Origin: a virus
Reading direction: 5' to 3' (one strand)
DNA: 20,915 nt
IMG/VR virus record: IMGVR_UViG_3300027668_000982
Coordinates: 1-20,915 of that record
Shown here in pieces: positions 1 through 4,697 of this stretch (the first letter of the stretch is position 1; every line of letters begins with the position of its first letter). The notes beneath the pieces were generated by a model, which was not told the DNA's origin, made no database searches, and worked only from the letters and a program-made list of their open reading frames with translations. Position numbers and translations under genes: made by a program.

Positions 1-2
1 GC

Positions 3-194
3 AAAGGCCTTGAGGACATCTATTGGAGCGTACAGTCAGACCTTAATGGAATGTATGATAATAACAATGAACAACTCAAGGATATGCTATATGCTGCTAA
101 GGTAGCACAAGCACTTGAAGCAATGAACAAGGCTAGAGCTTTAGTCTACTCAGCACAAAAGCAAGCACGTGCTACCACCAAGCGTGAGTCATAA
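3..194 (+). CDS. Hypothetical protein, C-terminal fragment
   Basis: An open frame enters from the left edge of the window and stops with TAA at 192-194, giving 63 visible residues. The visible part is hydrophilic and Ala/Lys/Gln-rich (for example AAKVAQALEAMNKARALV) and looks largely helical. There is no zinc motif or membrane segment. I do not recognise the family. It runs in the same direction as the following small early genes and lies about 40 bases before the next start. The start codon and N-terminus are outside the window, so no function can be given. Confidence 0.7.
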   Translation, partial: KGLEDIYWSVQSDLNGMYDNNNEQLKDMLYAAKVAQALEAMNKARALVYSAQKQARATTKRES

Positions 195-205
195 GCTAAA
201 CTATA

Positions 206-221
206 GCCCTCGCAAGAGGGC
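206..221 (+). other. GNRA-capped stem-loop upstream of the next gene
   Basis: A perfect 6-bp GC-rich stem, GCCCTC / GAGGGC, is closed by the tetraloop GCAA, a member of the very stable GNRA class. It sits between the stop at 194 and the Shine-Dalgarno-like GAGGTAA of the gene at 235. No U-tract follows, so it is not a classical terminator. It may act in RNA processing or as a 3' stabiliser (inference). Confidence 0.5.
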
Positions 222-234
222 ATGAGGTAACACA

Positions 235-543
235 ATGCAAAAAGCACATTTACATCTAATCAAGTGGGCAGTATCCAAAGGCTACTCAGTGGCAGTCTAT
301 GGCGAGGGCGAGTTTGATGGTATCCACTCAACCTATGCCACCATCAAGGATAACGTAGAGGCCTGCGATATGGGCGAAATGGTGTTAGTCAAGCCTAGCA
401 CTAAGACAGAGGGCAAGTGGGCACGAAAGGCTAGCTTTGCCTACATCCACGAATACGAGCAAGAGCCCGAAGAGAGTATCTATGACTATACGGTCAACGA
501 GGTAGCAGAAGAGTGGCAACGAGACTACGAGGCTACACACTAG
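235..543 (+). CDS. Hypothetical early phage protein, 102 aa
   Basis: A 102-residue soluble protein. It starts at ATG 235, with GAGGTAA about 6 bases upstream as ribosome binding site. The sequence has a hydrophobic N-terminal third (IKWAVSKGYSVAVYGEGE), then a mixed region, and ends in an acidic, aromatic tail rich in Glu and Tyr. No catalytic or metal-binding motif is visible and there is no signal peptide. Small acidic proteins of this general look are common in early or middle blocks of podoviruses, where many act on host proteins, but nothing here identifies the target. Stem-loops lie on both sides (206-221 and 546-600), so it may have its own processed transcript (inference). Confidence 0.75.
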   Translation: MQKAHLHLIKWAVSKGYSVAVYGEGEFDGIHSTYATIKDNVEACDMGEMVLVKPSTKTEGKWARKASFAYIHEYEQEPEESIYDYTVNEVAEEWQRDYEATH

Positions 544-545
544 CT

Positions 546-600
546 GTTAACTTACCATAGGGCCTTGAGAGTTAAGACAGGGCCCTAGCAGTAAGTTAAT
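546..600 (+). other. Long imperfect stem-loop in an intergenic gap
   Basis: The gap after the gene ending at 543 is nearly filled by one long inverted repeat. TTAACTTAC (547-555) pairs with GTAAGTTAA (591-599), with G546-T600 as a possible wobble. A 2/3-base internal loop follows, then TAGGGCC (558-564) pairs with GGCCCTA (581-587), leaving a 16-base apical loop. That is 16 Watson-Crick pairs. There is no trailing T-run, so an intrinsic terminator is unlikely. An RNA-processing site or regulatory hairpin is more plausible (inference). Confidence 0.55.
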
Positions 601-626
601 AACACAACCAACGGAGCACAAGTATC

Positions 627-908
627 ATGCGTAAAATAGAGCAACAAATGAACACTGCAGTACATCATAAGGCTGCATGGTCTAAAGATAACACTATGGT
701 GCGCTATGCGCCCGAAGTTAACTCAAGCGCCATCTACCTACATGGGCACCACATTGCCACCTATGTACACAGCACAAGCACTATGGTGCCTAATCGTGAC
801 ACGTTCAGAGATTGGCCCACAGCAACCACACGCAGCCGTTTACGTGCATTGGGTGTCAACGCCAGCATTAAGAACTTTGCAGCAACTATAAACGGGGTTG
901 AGCTATGA
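627..908 (+). CDS. Small conserved phage protein of unknown function, 93 aa
   Basis: A 93-residue soluble protein. It begins at ATG 627 after a purine-rich ACGGAGCAC stretch. The pattern is typical of a widespread family of small phage proteins: an N-terminal Asn/Ala-rich helix, an NTMV segment, a short beta region with YLHGHHIAT, and a C-terminal Thr-Thr-x-Ser-Arg-Leu-x-Ala-Leu helix. I recognise the pattern but know of no established function. Its stop overlaps the next start (ATGA at 905-908), so the two genes are translationally coupled. A second open frame inside it, 706-891, is a shadow without a good ribosome binding site. Confidence 0.75.
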   Translation: MRKIEQQMNTAVHHKAAWSKDNTMVRYAPEVNSSAIYLHGHHIATYVHSTSTMVPNRDTFRDWPTATTRSRLRALGVNASIKNFAATINGVEL

Positions 909-1090
909 ACACACAAGAGCATGAGCAAGACCAAGAGGAATACTGCAGCGCCTGTTGTGGTGCTGATATAGTACACGAGGACATATGCGCGGAGTGTAAG
1001 GAGCATTGTGAGGCATTCACAGAAGAGGAGGCATGGGACGTTTGGTTTGACTCAGGCTTCTCTAGTGGTCTATCAGGAGAGGCGACATAA
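905..1090 (+). CDS. Small zinc-ribbon-like protein, 61 aa
   Basis: A 61-residue very acidic protein. Its middle carries a cysteine pattern typical of a zinc ribbon: C-S-A-C-C-G-A, then I-C-A-E-C-K-E-H-C, two CxxC knuckles about 14 residues apart. The acidic Glu-rich ends surround this core. The start overlaps the stop of the previous gene by 4 bases (ATGA). It may bind nucleic acid or a host protein through the zinc site (inference); no enzyme activity is suggested. Its stop at 1088-1090 lies one base before the start of the next small gene. Confidence 0.7.
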   Translation: MNTQEHEQDQEEYCSACCGADIVHEDICAECKEHCEAFTEEEAWDVWFDSGFSSGLSGEAT

Positions 1091-1091
1091 T

Positions 1092-1253
1092 ATGGACATT
1101 ATCCTAGACTTACTAATAATAATACTCACTATAGCGGCCCTATTTCTAGCGCCTCTAGTGTATTATTTGGTAGCAGGTCAATTTAATAGCCCCACGGCTA
1201 GAGAGAGAAGCGAGAAAGCCAAACTAAAACTAAAGCGTAAGGGTAACAAATGA
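1092..1253 (+). CDS. Single-helix membrane protein with basic tail, 53 aa
   Basis: I choose ATG 1092, which has AGGAGAGG upstream (about 1076-1083) and follows the previous stop directly. The frame is open further upstream to 1008, but that would overlap most of the zinc-ribbon gene. The 53 residues begin with MDIILDLL and form one long hydrophobic segment (about residues 3-29). A strongly basic C-terminal tail follows (KAKLKLKRKGNK). The predicted topology is N-terminus out or periplasmic and tail in the cytoplasm. This size, single helix and basic tail are seen in small holins, but also in many other early membrane proteins. It lies 7 kb from the lysozyme, so the holin idea is weak. It couples to the next gene through ATGA at 1250-1253. 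Confidence 0.65.
   Translation: MDIILDLLIIILTIAALFLAPLVYYLVAGQFNSPTARERSEKAKLKLKRKGNK
1117..1134 (+). promoter_or_regulatory. T7-promoter-like sequence, doubtful
   Basis: TAATAATACTCACTATAG at 1117-1134 matches the classical T7 late promoter from -17 to +1 at 16 of 18 positions. The two differences are at -12 and -11, inside the specificity region read by the polymerase. It lies inside the coding region of the small membrane protein, where Ile codons ATA create much of the similarity. No phage RNA polymerase gene is in the window and no second copy as good was seen, so this may be chance. Confidence 0.2.
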
Positions 1254-1420
1254 AGCATGATCTAAAGAACTATGGGCAAGGCATCAAAGCAAGCCCACAG
1301 GTAACGATTGACCTAAAGCGTCACAAGACTATAGAGCTAATGGTAAACGCCATAGGCGGCCTTATTGGAGCTGCTAGCGTATACCTTATAATTAAAGTAT
1401 TATTCGAGGGTAACTTATGA
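1250..1420 (+). CDS. Small membrane protein, 56 aa
   Basis: A 56-residue frame with ATG at 1250 and TGA at 1418-1420. It overlaps the genes on both sides by 4 bases (ATGA at 1250-1253 and 1417-1420), which strongly supports it as real. The N-terminal half is polar and basic (KHDLKNYGQGIKAS). The C-terminal half is one hydrophobic helix with small residues (AIGGLIGAASVYLIIKVLF, about residues 34-52). This is the reverse arrangement of the preceding membrane protein, so the pair could sit in the membrane with opposite or complementary topology (inference). I do not recognise the family. Confidence 0.65.
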   Translation: MKHDLKNYGQGIKASPQVTIDLKRHKTIELMVNAIGGLIGAASVYLIIKVLFEGNL

Positions 1421-1716
1421 GAACTAAACGTAGCTATACACGTACTGAAGCTGACCTATACAACATATTGCTTGACTTGAACTACAGCGAGCCATATATC
1501 ACTATGGAGCACATAGAGCAAGTAACAGGTCAGCCTAAGCGCCAATTAGCGCCTGTGCTTGGCGACTTGATAAGCAAGGGAAAGATACTAGCAGGCAACG
1601 AGGAGGTGCTGGATGGCCTTATACGCACCTACACGCCTATAGTTGCACGTGGTCAAGCCTATGGCTACCCACTAGACTACTATACCTATGAGGAATGGAG
1701 CTTGTTTGCTTTATAA
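1417..1716 (+). CDS. Possible winged-helix DNA-binding protein, 99 aa
   Basis: A 99-residue protein. Its first 60 residues resemble a winged helix-turn-helix: a helix (EADLYNILLDLNY), a segment with MEHIEQVTGQPKRQLAPVLGDLISKG that fits two helices with the turn around Gly-Gln-Pro, then an ILAGNEE strand. The C-terminus is Tyr-rich and mixed. Family knowledge: short phage proteins with this layout exist and are often annotated as wHTH, but their roles are mostly unknown. Here it could be a small transcription regulator of the early/middle switch (inference). It is coupled to the previous gene by ATGA at 1417-1420. Confidence 0.65.
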   Translation: MRTKRSYTRTEADLYNILLDLNYSEPYITMEHIEQVTGQPKRQLAPVLGDLISKGKILAGNEEVLDGLIRTYTPIVARGQAYGYPLDYYTYEEWSLFAL

Positions 1717-1747
1717 CTTAAGATAATAAAGATAGAGAGTAAAGACC

Positions 1748-1948
1748 ATGAGTAGATGTAAAGGGTGCGACGTCATATTGAATGATTTTGAGCTAAGCAA
1801 GAAAGACACAGAGACTGGAGAGTTTTTAGATTTATGTAATAAGTGCTTGACAAGTGCTAGAGAAGGAGAGTACAACTACTCTATAGATGCAGAAGATCTA
1901 GATATTAACGAAACACAAGGAGACTCAGCATGGCTGAATCCACGATAG
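1748..1948 (+). CDS. Small zinc-finger-like phage protein, 66 aa
   Basis: A 66-residue protein starting MSRCKGCDVILNDFELSKKD, followed by a TGEFLDLCNKCL segment. CxxC at residues 4-7 and CxxC near residues 30-33 would make a four-cysteine zinc site. Proteins of this pattern are common in phage genomes, usually of unknown function. The C-terminal third is acidic. The start follows the leader element AGAGAGTAAAG (1734-1744), which recurs before the SSB gene. The last 19 bases overlap the next gene. Confidence 0.75.
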   Translation: MSRCKGCDVILNDFELSKKDTETGEFLDLCNKCLTSAREGEYNYSIDAEDLDINETQGDSAWLNPR

Positions 1949-2172
1949 ACGTAGAGCTAGCTATTGGTATATTTGCCGAAGTGGTGCTAGAGGTAGAAGT
2001 AACATGGAGCTTTAACGATCAAGGCGCTATAGACATAGATGACTTTTATGCTTACCACGTGTCTAGAGACGACACAGGCCATAAGACCTACGAGAAGGTG
2101 CCTTATTGGATGCACAAGATAATCGAGGTAGAGCTAGAAGAATACCACGATGATATAGAAAATAAATCTTGA
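1930..2172 (+). CDS. Hypothetical acidic protein, 80 aa
   Basis: An 80-residue acidic protein with beta-strand-like alternation (IDVELAIGIFAEVVLEVEVTW) followed by an aromatic, Asp-rich middle and a Glu-rich end. ATG 1930 has a good AGGAGA at about 1919-1924, which decides this start although it overlaps the preceding gene by 19 bases. No metal site or membrane segment is visible, and I do not recognise the family. Its stop codon (2170-2172) lies inside the -35 box of the following promoter, so it is the last gene before a new transcription unit begins. Confidence 0.7.
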   Translation: MAESTIDVELAIGIFAEVVLEVEVTWSFNDQGAIDIDDFYAYHVSRDDTGHKTYEKVPYWMHKIIEVELEEYHDDIENKS

Positions 2173-2197
2173 CACACTTCAGGCACAATGGTATAAT
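2169..2197 (+). promoter_or_regulatory. Perfect consensus sigma-70 promoter
   Basis: TTGACA at 2169-2174 and TATAAT at 2192-2197 are both perfect consensus boxes, separated by exactly 17 bases. The predicted start is around 2204, giving an SSB leader of roughly 140 bases. The -35 box overlaps the stop codon of the upstream gene. It points into the replication cassette, so host RNA polymerase probably starts this operon. Confidence 0.85.
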
Positions 2198-2220
2198 ATA
2201 CCTAAGAGAGCAAAAAAATA

Positions 2221-2296
2221 TACTTTGATAATAATTAAAGTACATACATAAGAGTCTTAAGACACTTAAGTAGCAGTAAAGTGTACCTAGTACACT
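2221..2296 (+). promoter_or_regulatory. Structured leader with successive inverted repeats
   Basis: Between the promoter and the SSB start lie several inverted repeats. A 9-bp hairpin (one G-T pair) spans 2221-2242. A perfect palindrome GTCTTAAGAC lies at 2254-2263. AGTGTAC / GTACACT forms a 7-bp stem with 3-base loop at 2280-2296. ACACTT (2262-2267) can alternatively pair with AAGTGT (2279-2284), which excludes both the palindrome fold and the third hairpin. A weak GACC/GGTC stem follows at 2303-2316. Together these could be an operator, a translational control leader or an origin element (inference). Confidence 0.5.
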
Positions 2297-2346
2297 AAAG
2301 TAGACCTATATGGGTCATTATAGATAATCTAAAGAGAGTAAAGCGT

Positions 2347-2712
2347 ATGTCAGTAATCACAGGTCAAGTAGCATTTGCTAATTTGTCAGAACATGAAATG
2401 TATCAAGGACAGTCAACAGGCAAGTATTCAATCGTGCTTACCCTAGATGAAGATAATGCAGGTAAGCTAAAGGCTCAAGGCGTAAAGCTGCGAGACTATG
2501 AAGGTAACAAGCAACGAAAGTTTGCTAGTAAGTTTGATGTACCTCTATACGAGCTTAACGGTGACGAGTTCATGGGCTCCATATCACGAGGCTCTACAGT
2601 GCGAGTGCAGTATGCGCTAGGTCAAGAGCACCCAGTGCATGGTATAACGCCCTATCTTGATAAAATCCGAGTGGTGGAGCTAGCAGCCTCAGAGTCAGAC
2701 GAGGACTTTTAA
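2347..2712 (+). CDS. Single-stranded DNA-binding protein, 121 aa
   Basis: Probably the phage ssDNA-binding protein, which coats template strands and helps coordinate polymerase and helicase. The 121 residues form a compact, beta-rich, OB-fold-like body (GKYSIVLTLDEDNAGKLKAQGVKLRDYEG, then VRVQYAL and IRVVEL strands). The acidic tail ESDEDF ends in Phe. An acidic tail ending in Phe is the hallmark of T7 gp2.5 and bacterial SSB, where it docks partner proteins. The gene is first in the operon after the consensus promoter and structured leader and directly precedes primase-helicase, the expected place. The assignment rests on tail, size and context more than on a clear family match. Confidence 0.75.
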   Translation: MSVITGQVAFANLSEHEMYQGQSTGKYSIVLTLDEDNAGKLKAQGVKLRDYEGNKQRKFASKFDVPLYELNGDEFMGSISRGSTVRVQYALGQEHPVHGITPYLDKIRVVELAASESDEDF

Positions 2713-2722
2713 CCCAGCTCGC

Positions 2723-2784
2723 AGGAGGCTATCTAAGGCCTCCTAAGACGACCCCTAGGCCTACTATTCCCCAGTGGCTTAGGG
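2723..2784 (+). other. Two stem-loops between SSB and primase genes
   Basis: The gap 2713-2816 holds two GC-rich hairpins. AGGAGGC (2723-2729) pairs with GCCTCCT (2738-2744) over an 8-base loop. CCCTAGGCC (2753-2761) pairs with GGCTTAGGG (2776-2784) with one G-T wobble over a 14-base loop. Neither is followed by a T-run. They may slow polymerase, mark RNA cleavage or limit expression of the downstream primase relative to abundant SSB (inference). Confidence 0.45.
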
Positions 2785-2793
2785 CCCTTACAC

Positions 2794-2813
2794 GAGCTTA
2801 CAGGAGCTTACAG
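2794..2813 (+). repeat. Tandem 10-bp repeat holding a ribosome binding site
   Basis: GAGCTTACAG occurs twice in tandem (2794-2803 and 2804-2813), directly before the primase-helicase start at 2817. The junction creates CAGGAG, the only good Shine-Dalgarno for that gene, about 10 bases from the ATG. Gain or loss of a repeat unit would change the site, so this may be a slippage product that tunes translation (inference). Confidence 0.7.
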
Positions 2814-2816
2814 AGT

Positions 2817-4457
2817 ATGTATCCCACAGATAGAGTAGAGAGTCACTTTATAAAACATGAGCCATGCCCCGCCTGTGGCTCTAGTGACGCTTTAAGCAGG
2901 TATAGCGATAATCACGCGGTTTGCTTTAGTTGTAACCACTATATACATGGCGACAACAGCTTCCCAGCTATGACAGGCAAACCTAAGACAAGGCCATTAG
3001 AAATGACAGGCACAATAGCAGCAATTCAGGACAGACGTATTAGCTTAGACGTAGCTAAGCGCTATGGAGTAACAGTAGAGCATAGTGCAGATGGTAGCAT
3101 TAGCAAGCATCATTACCCATACCATGCACAGGGCAGCAATAAGGTAGTAGGCACCAAGGTACGTAAAGTAGCGGATAAACAGTTTCATGCCACTGGTAGC
3201 CTAAGCGAGGCAGGCCTCTTTGGTCAGCAAGCCTTTGCAGCTGGAGGTAAATACATAACAGTAACCGAAGGAGAGCTAGACGCATTAGCAGTAAATGAAA
3301 TGTTTGATGGTAAATGGCCTGCAGTAAGCATTAGGTCAGGAGCCGCAAGCGCAGTCAAGGACATAAAAGCCAGCCTAGAGTACCTAGAGACATTTGACAA
3401 TGTGGTTATATGCTTTGACAATGACGAGGCAGGTGTAAAGGCAGCTGAGGCTGTTGTAGGCCTATTCTCACCACGCAAGGCAAAGGTATGCACACTGCCA
3501 CTTAAGGACGCTGGTGATATGCTCAAGGCCAACAAGGTACGAGAGTTCACACGATGCTGGTGGGATTCTAAAGCATTCAAGCCAGAGGGTGTCGTAAGCC
3601 TAGGTGACTCCGACGTATGGGATAAGTTCCTTAAGCGTGGTACGGAAGAGGTGACGCCACTACCTGCAAGCTTTGGCAGTCTTAACGCCATGATGAATGG
3701 CGGCATTGCAGCAGGTGAGGTGACTGTCATAGGTGCCCTAACGTCAATAGGTAAGACCACTATGGTCTACAATCTAGTGCATGGTATGTACACAGAAAGC
3801 GCCAAGAAGATTGGTTGTGTGTTCTTAGAGGCTGACGTAGGTGAGACAGTAGAGAAGTTACTGTCAGTCTACATGGGCACCAACATTGCCGATGTGCCTA
3901 ATGAGAGTAGAGACTACAACCTGTACCATGAGAAGTACGATGAAATGGCACAGTCTGATAAGCTACACATATTAGATCACCAAGGTGCTTTAGAGGCTGA
4001 CGAGTTATTTGCTAAGATGCAATACTTGGTCAAAGGTTTAGACTGTGATGTTATCATACTAGACCCGTTACAGGCCGCAGTGACTAGCAATGAGAATGGC
4101 ACTATAGATGCTTTCATGGACAAATGCCTCAAGCTTGCCAAGAATACAGGTGTTAGTATTATCATTGTTAGCCATATGCGTAAGCCACACGCTAAAGATC
4201 CCCACGACATAGGCGAGTATGATTTGAAAGGCTCAGGCTCAATTAACCAGATAGCCTTTAACACTATACTCTTGTCGCGAGACAAAATGACGGACGACGA
4301 TTATGCACGTAACTGTACTCAGGTGCAGCTAGTTAAGTGTAGACGTACAGGACGTACAGGGGTAGCTGGTTGGTTGTACTATGAGAATAATACAAGCCGC
4401 CTAGTAGCTACTCAGGCACCTGAAATTAAAGCAGCTAACTCACATGACGACTTTTGA
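2817..4457 (+). CDS. T7 gp4-like primase-helicase, 546 aa
   Basis: Bifunctional replication protein: it unwinds the fork as a ring helicase using nucleotide hydrolysis and makes RNA primers. The zinc-binding domain has Cys17, Cys20, Cys36 and Cys39. The TOPRIM primase core has EGELDALA (Glu151) and FDNDEAG (Asp201, Asp203). The RecA-like helicase has the P-loop ALTSIGKTT (Lys313), Walker B DVIILD (411-416), His453 in VSHMRKP and DLKGSGSINQIA (469-480), which matches the T7 region preceding the nucleotide-sensing segment. At 546 aa it is close to T7 gp4 (566 aa). The last residues, SHDDF, form an acidic Phe-ending tail like that by which T7 gp4 docks its polymerase. The 3' end of this gene is partly duplicated 228 bases downstream. 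Confidence 0.95.
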   Translation: MYPTDRVESHFIKHEPCPACGSSDALSRYSDNHAVCFSCNHYIHGDNSFPAMTGKPKTRPLEMTGTIAAIQDRRISLDVAKRYGVTVEHSADGSISKHHYPYHAQGSNKVVGTKVRKVADKQFHATGSLSEAGLFGQQAFAAGGKYITVTEGELDALAVNEMFDGKWPAVSIRSGAASAVKDIKASLEYLETFDNVVICFDNDEAGVKAAEAVVGLFSPRKAKVCTLPLKDAGDMLKANKVREFTRCWWDSKAFKPEGVVSLGDSDVWDKFLKRGTEEVTPLPASFGSLNAMMNGGIAAGEVTVIGALTSIGKTTMVYNLVHGMYTESAKKIGCVFLEADVGETVEKLLSVYMGTNIADVPNESRDYNLYHEKYDEMAQSDKLHILDHQGALEADELFAKMQYLVKGLDCDVIILDPLQAAVTSNENGTIDAFMDKCLKLAKNTGVSIIIVSHMRKPHAKDPHDIGEYDLKGSGSINQIAFNTILLSRDKMTDDDYARNCTQVQLVKCRRTGRTGVAGWLYYENNTSRLVATQAPEIKAANSHDDF

Positions 4458-4459
4458 TA
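4444..4459 (+). repeat. Direct repeat, left copy
   Basis: ATGACGACTTTTGATA covers the end of the primase-helicase gene, including its HDDF codons and stop. An identical 16-base copy lies at 4672-4687. Extended to 4440-4463 and 4668-4691, the copies match at 22 of 24 positions. Together they bracket one small gene (4472-4675). Confidence 0.9.
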
Positions 4460-4471
4460 TGGAGAATAACA

Positions 4472-4675
4472 ATGAAGATGCATAAAATGTTTGAGTGTGA
4501 GGGCTACACTTTCAAGTGGGCAGGTGGTTGTACTATTAATGTGTACTGGGATGGTATTGAGGTAGACGCCATAGAGTTCTATCACACTTATACTGATAAA
4601 GAGGTAGCTATTTTATGTCTTGATTGGTTAGAAGAGAACGGTATTATAGAAGATGTAGAAGCTTATATCATATGA
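4472..4675 (+). CDS. Hypothetical 67-aa protein in a repeat-flanked cassette
   Basis: I choose ATG 4472, preceded by GGAG (4461-4464) at good spacing; a TTG at 4454 would add six residues but lacks a site. The 67 residues are acidic and aromatic: KMFECEGYTFKWAGGCTINVYWDGIEVDAIEFYHTY begins with beta-like segments, followed by a helix around AILCLDWLEENG. No catalytic motif is visible and I do not recognise a named family. Its look is that of the small early proteins at the left of the window rather than of replication enzymes. It sits between primase and polymerase, bracketed by near-identical 24-bp direct repeats, which suggests later insertion. Its stop falls inside the right repeat. Confidence 0.7.
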   Translation: MKMHKMFECEGYTFKWAGGCTINVYWDGIEVDAIEFYHTYTDKEVAILCLDWLEENGIIEDVEAYII

Positions 4676-4687
4676 CGACTTTTGATA
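4672..4687 (+). repeat. Direct repeat, right copy (primase tail remnant)
   Basis: This is the second copy of ATGACGACTTTTGATA. Read from 4668 it encodes Ser-Tyr-Asp-Asp-Phe-stop, one residue different from the true primase end Ser-His-Asp-Asp-Phe-stop, but in a frame not used by the small gene that overlaps it. The remnant stop (4683-4685) lies 12 bases before the polymerase ATG, with AAGGA between them. That looks like the original primase-polymerase junction. Confidence 0.85.
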
Positions 4688-4697
4688 AGGACCAGTA

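Noticed and set aside
1008-1091. Longer N-terminus for the 53-aa membrane protein
   Set aside because: It would overlap most of the zinc-ribbon gene with a basic, motif-free segment; ATG 1092 has its own AGGAGAGG.
1472-1500. TTGACT-17-TATATC promoter-like pair
   Set aside because: Two non-consensus boxes inside a coding region, with no gene boundary nearby. The perfect promoter at 2169-2197 makes this look like chance.
2713-2816. Rho-independent terminator after the SSB gene
   Set aside because: Two good hairpins are present but no T-run follows either, and the primase gene downstream has no separate promoter that I can see.
3224-3760. 178-residue minus-strand open frame
   Set aside because: It lies wholly inside the well-supported primase-helicase gene on the other strand, has no ribosome binding site of note, and the protein is a Ser/Leu/Pro-rich shadow.
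4454-4471. TTG start for the small gene between primase and polymerase
   Set aside because: It overlaps the primase stop without a ribosome binding site, while ATG 4472 has GGAG at good spacing.
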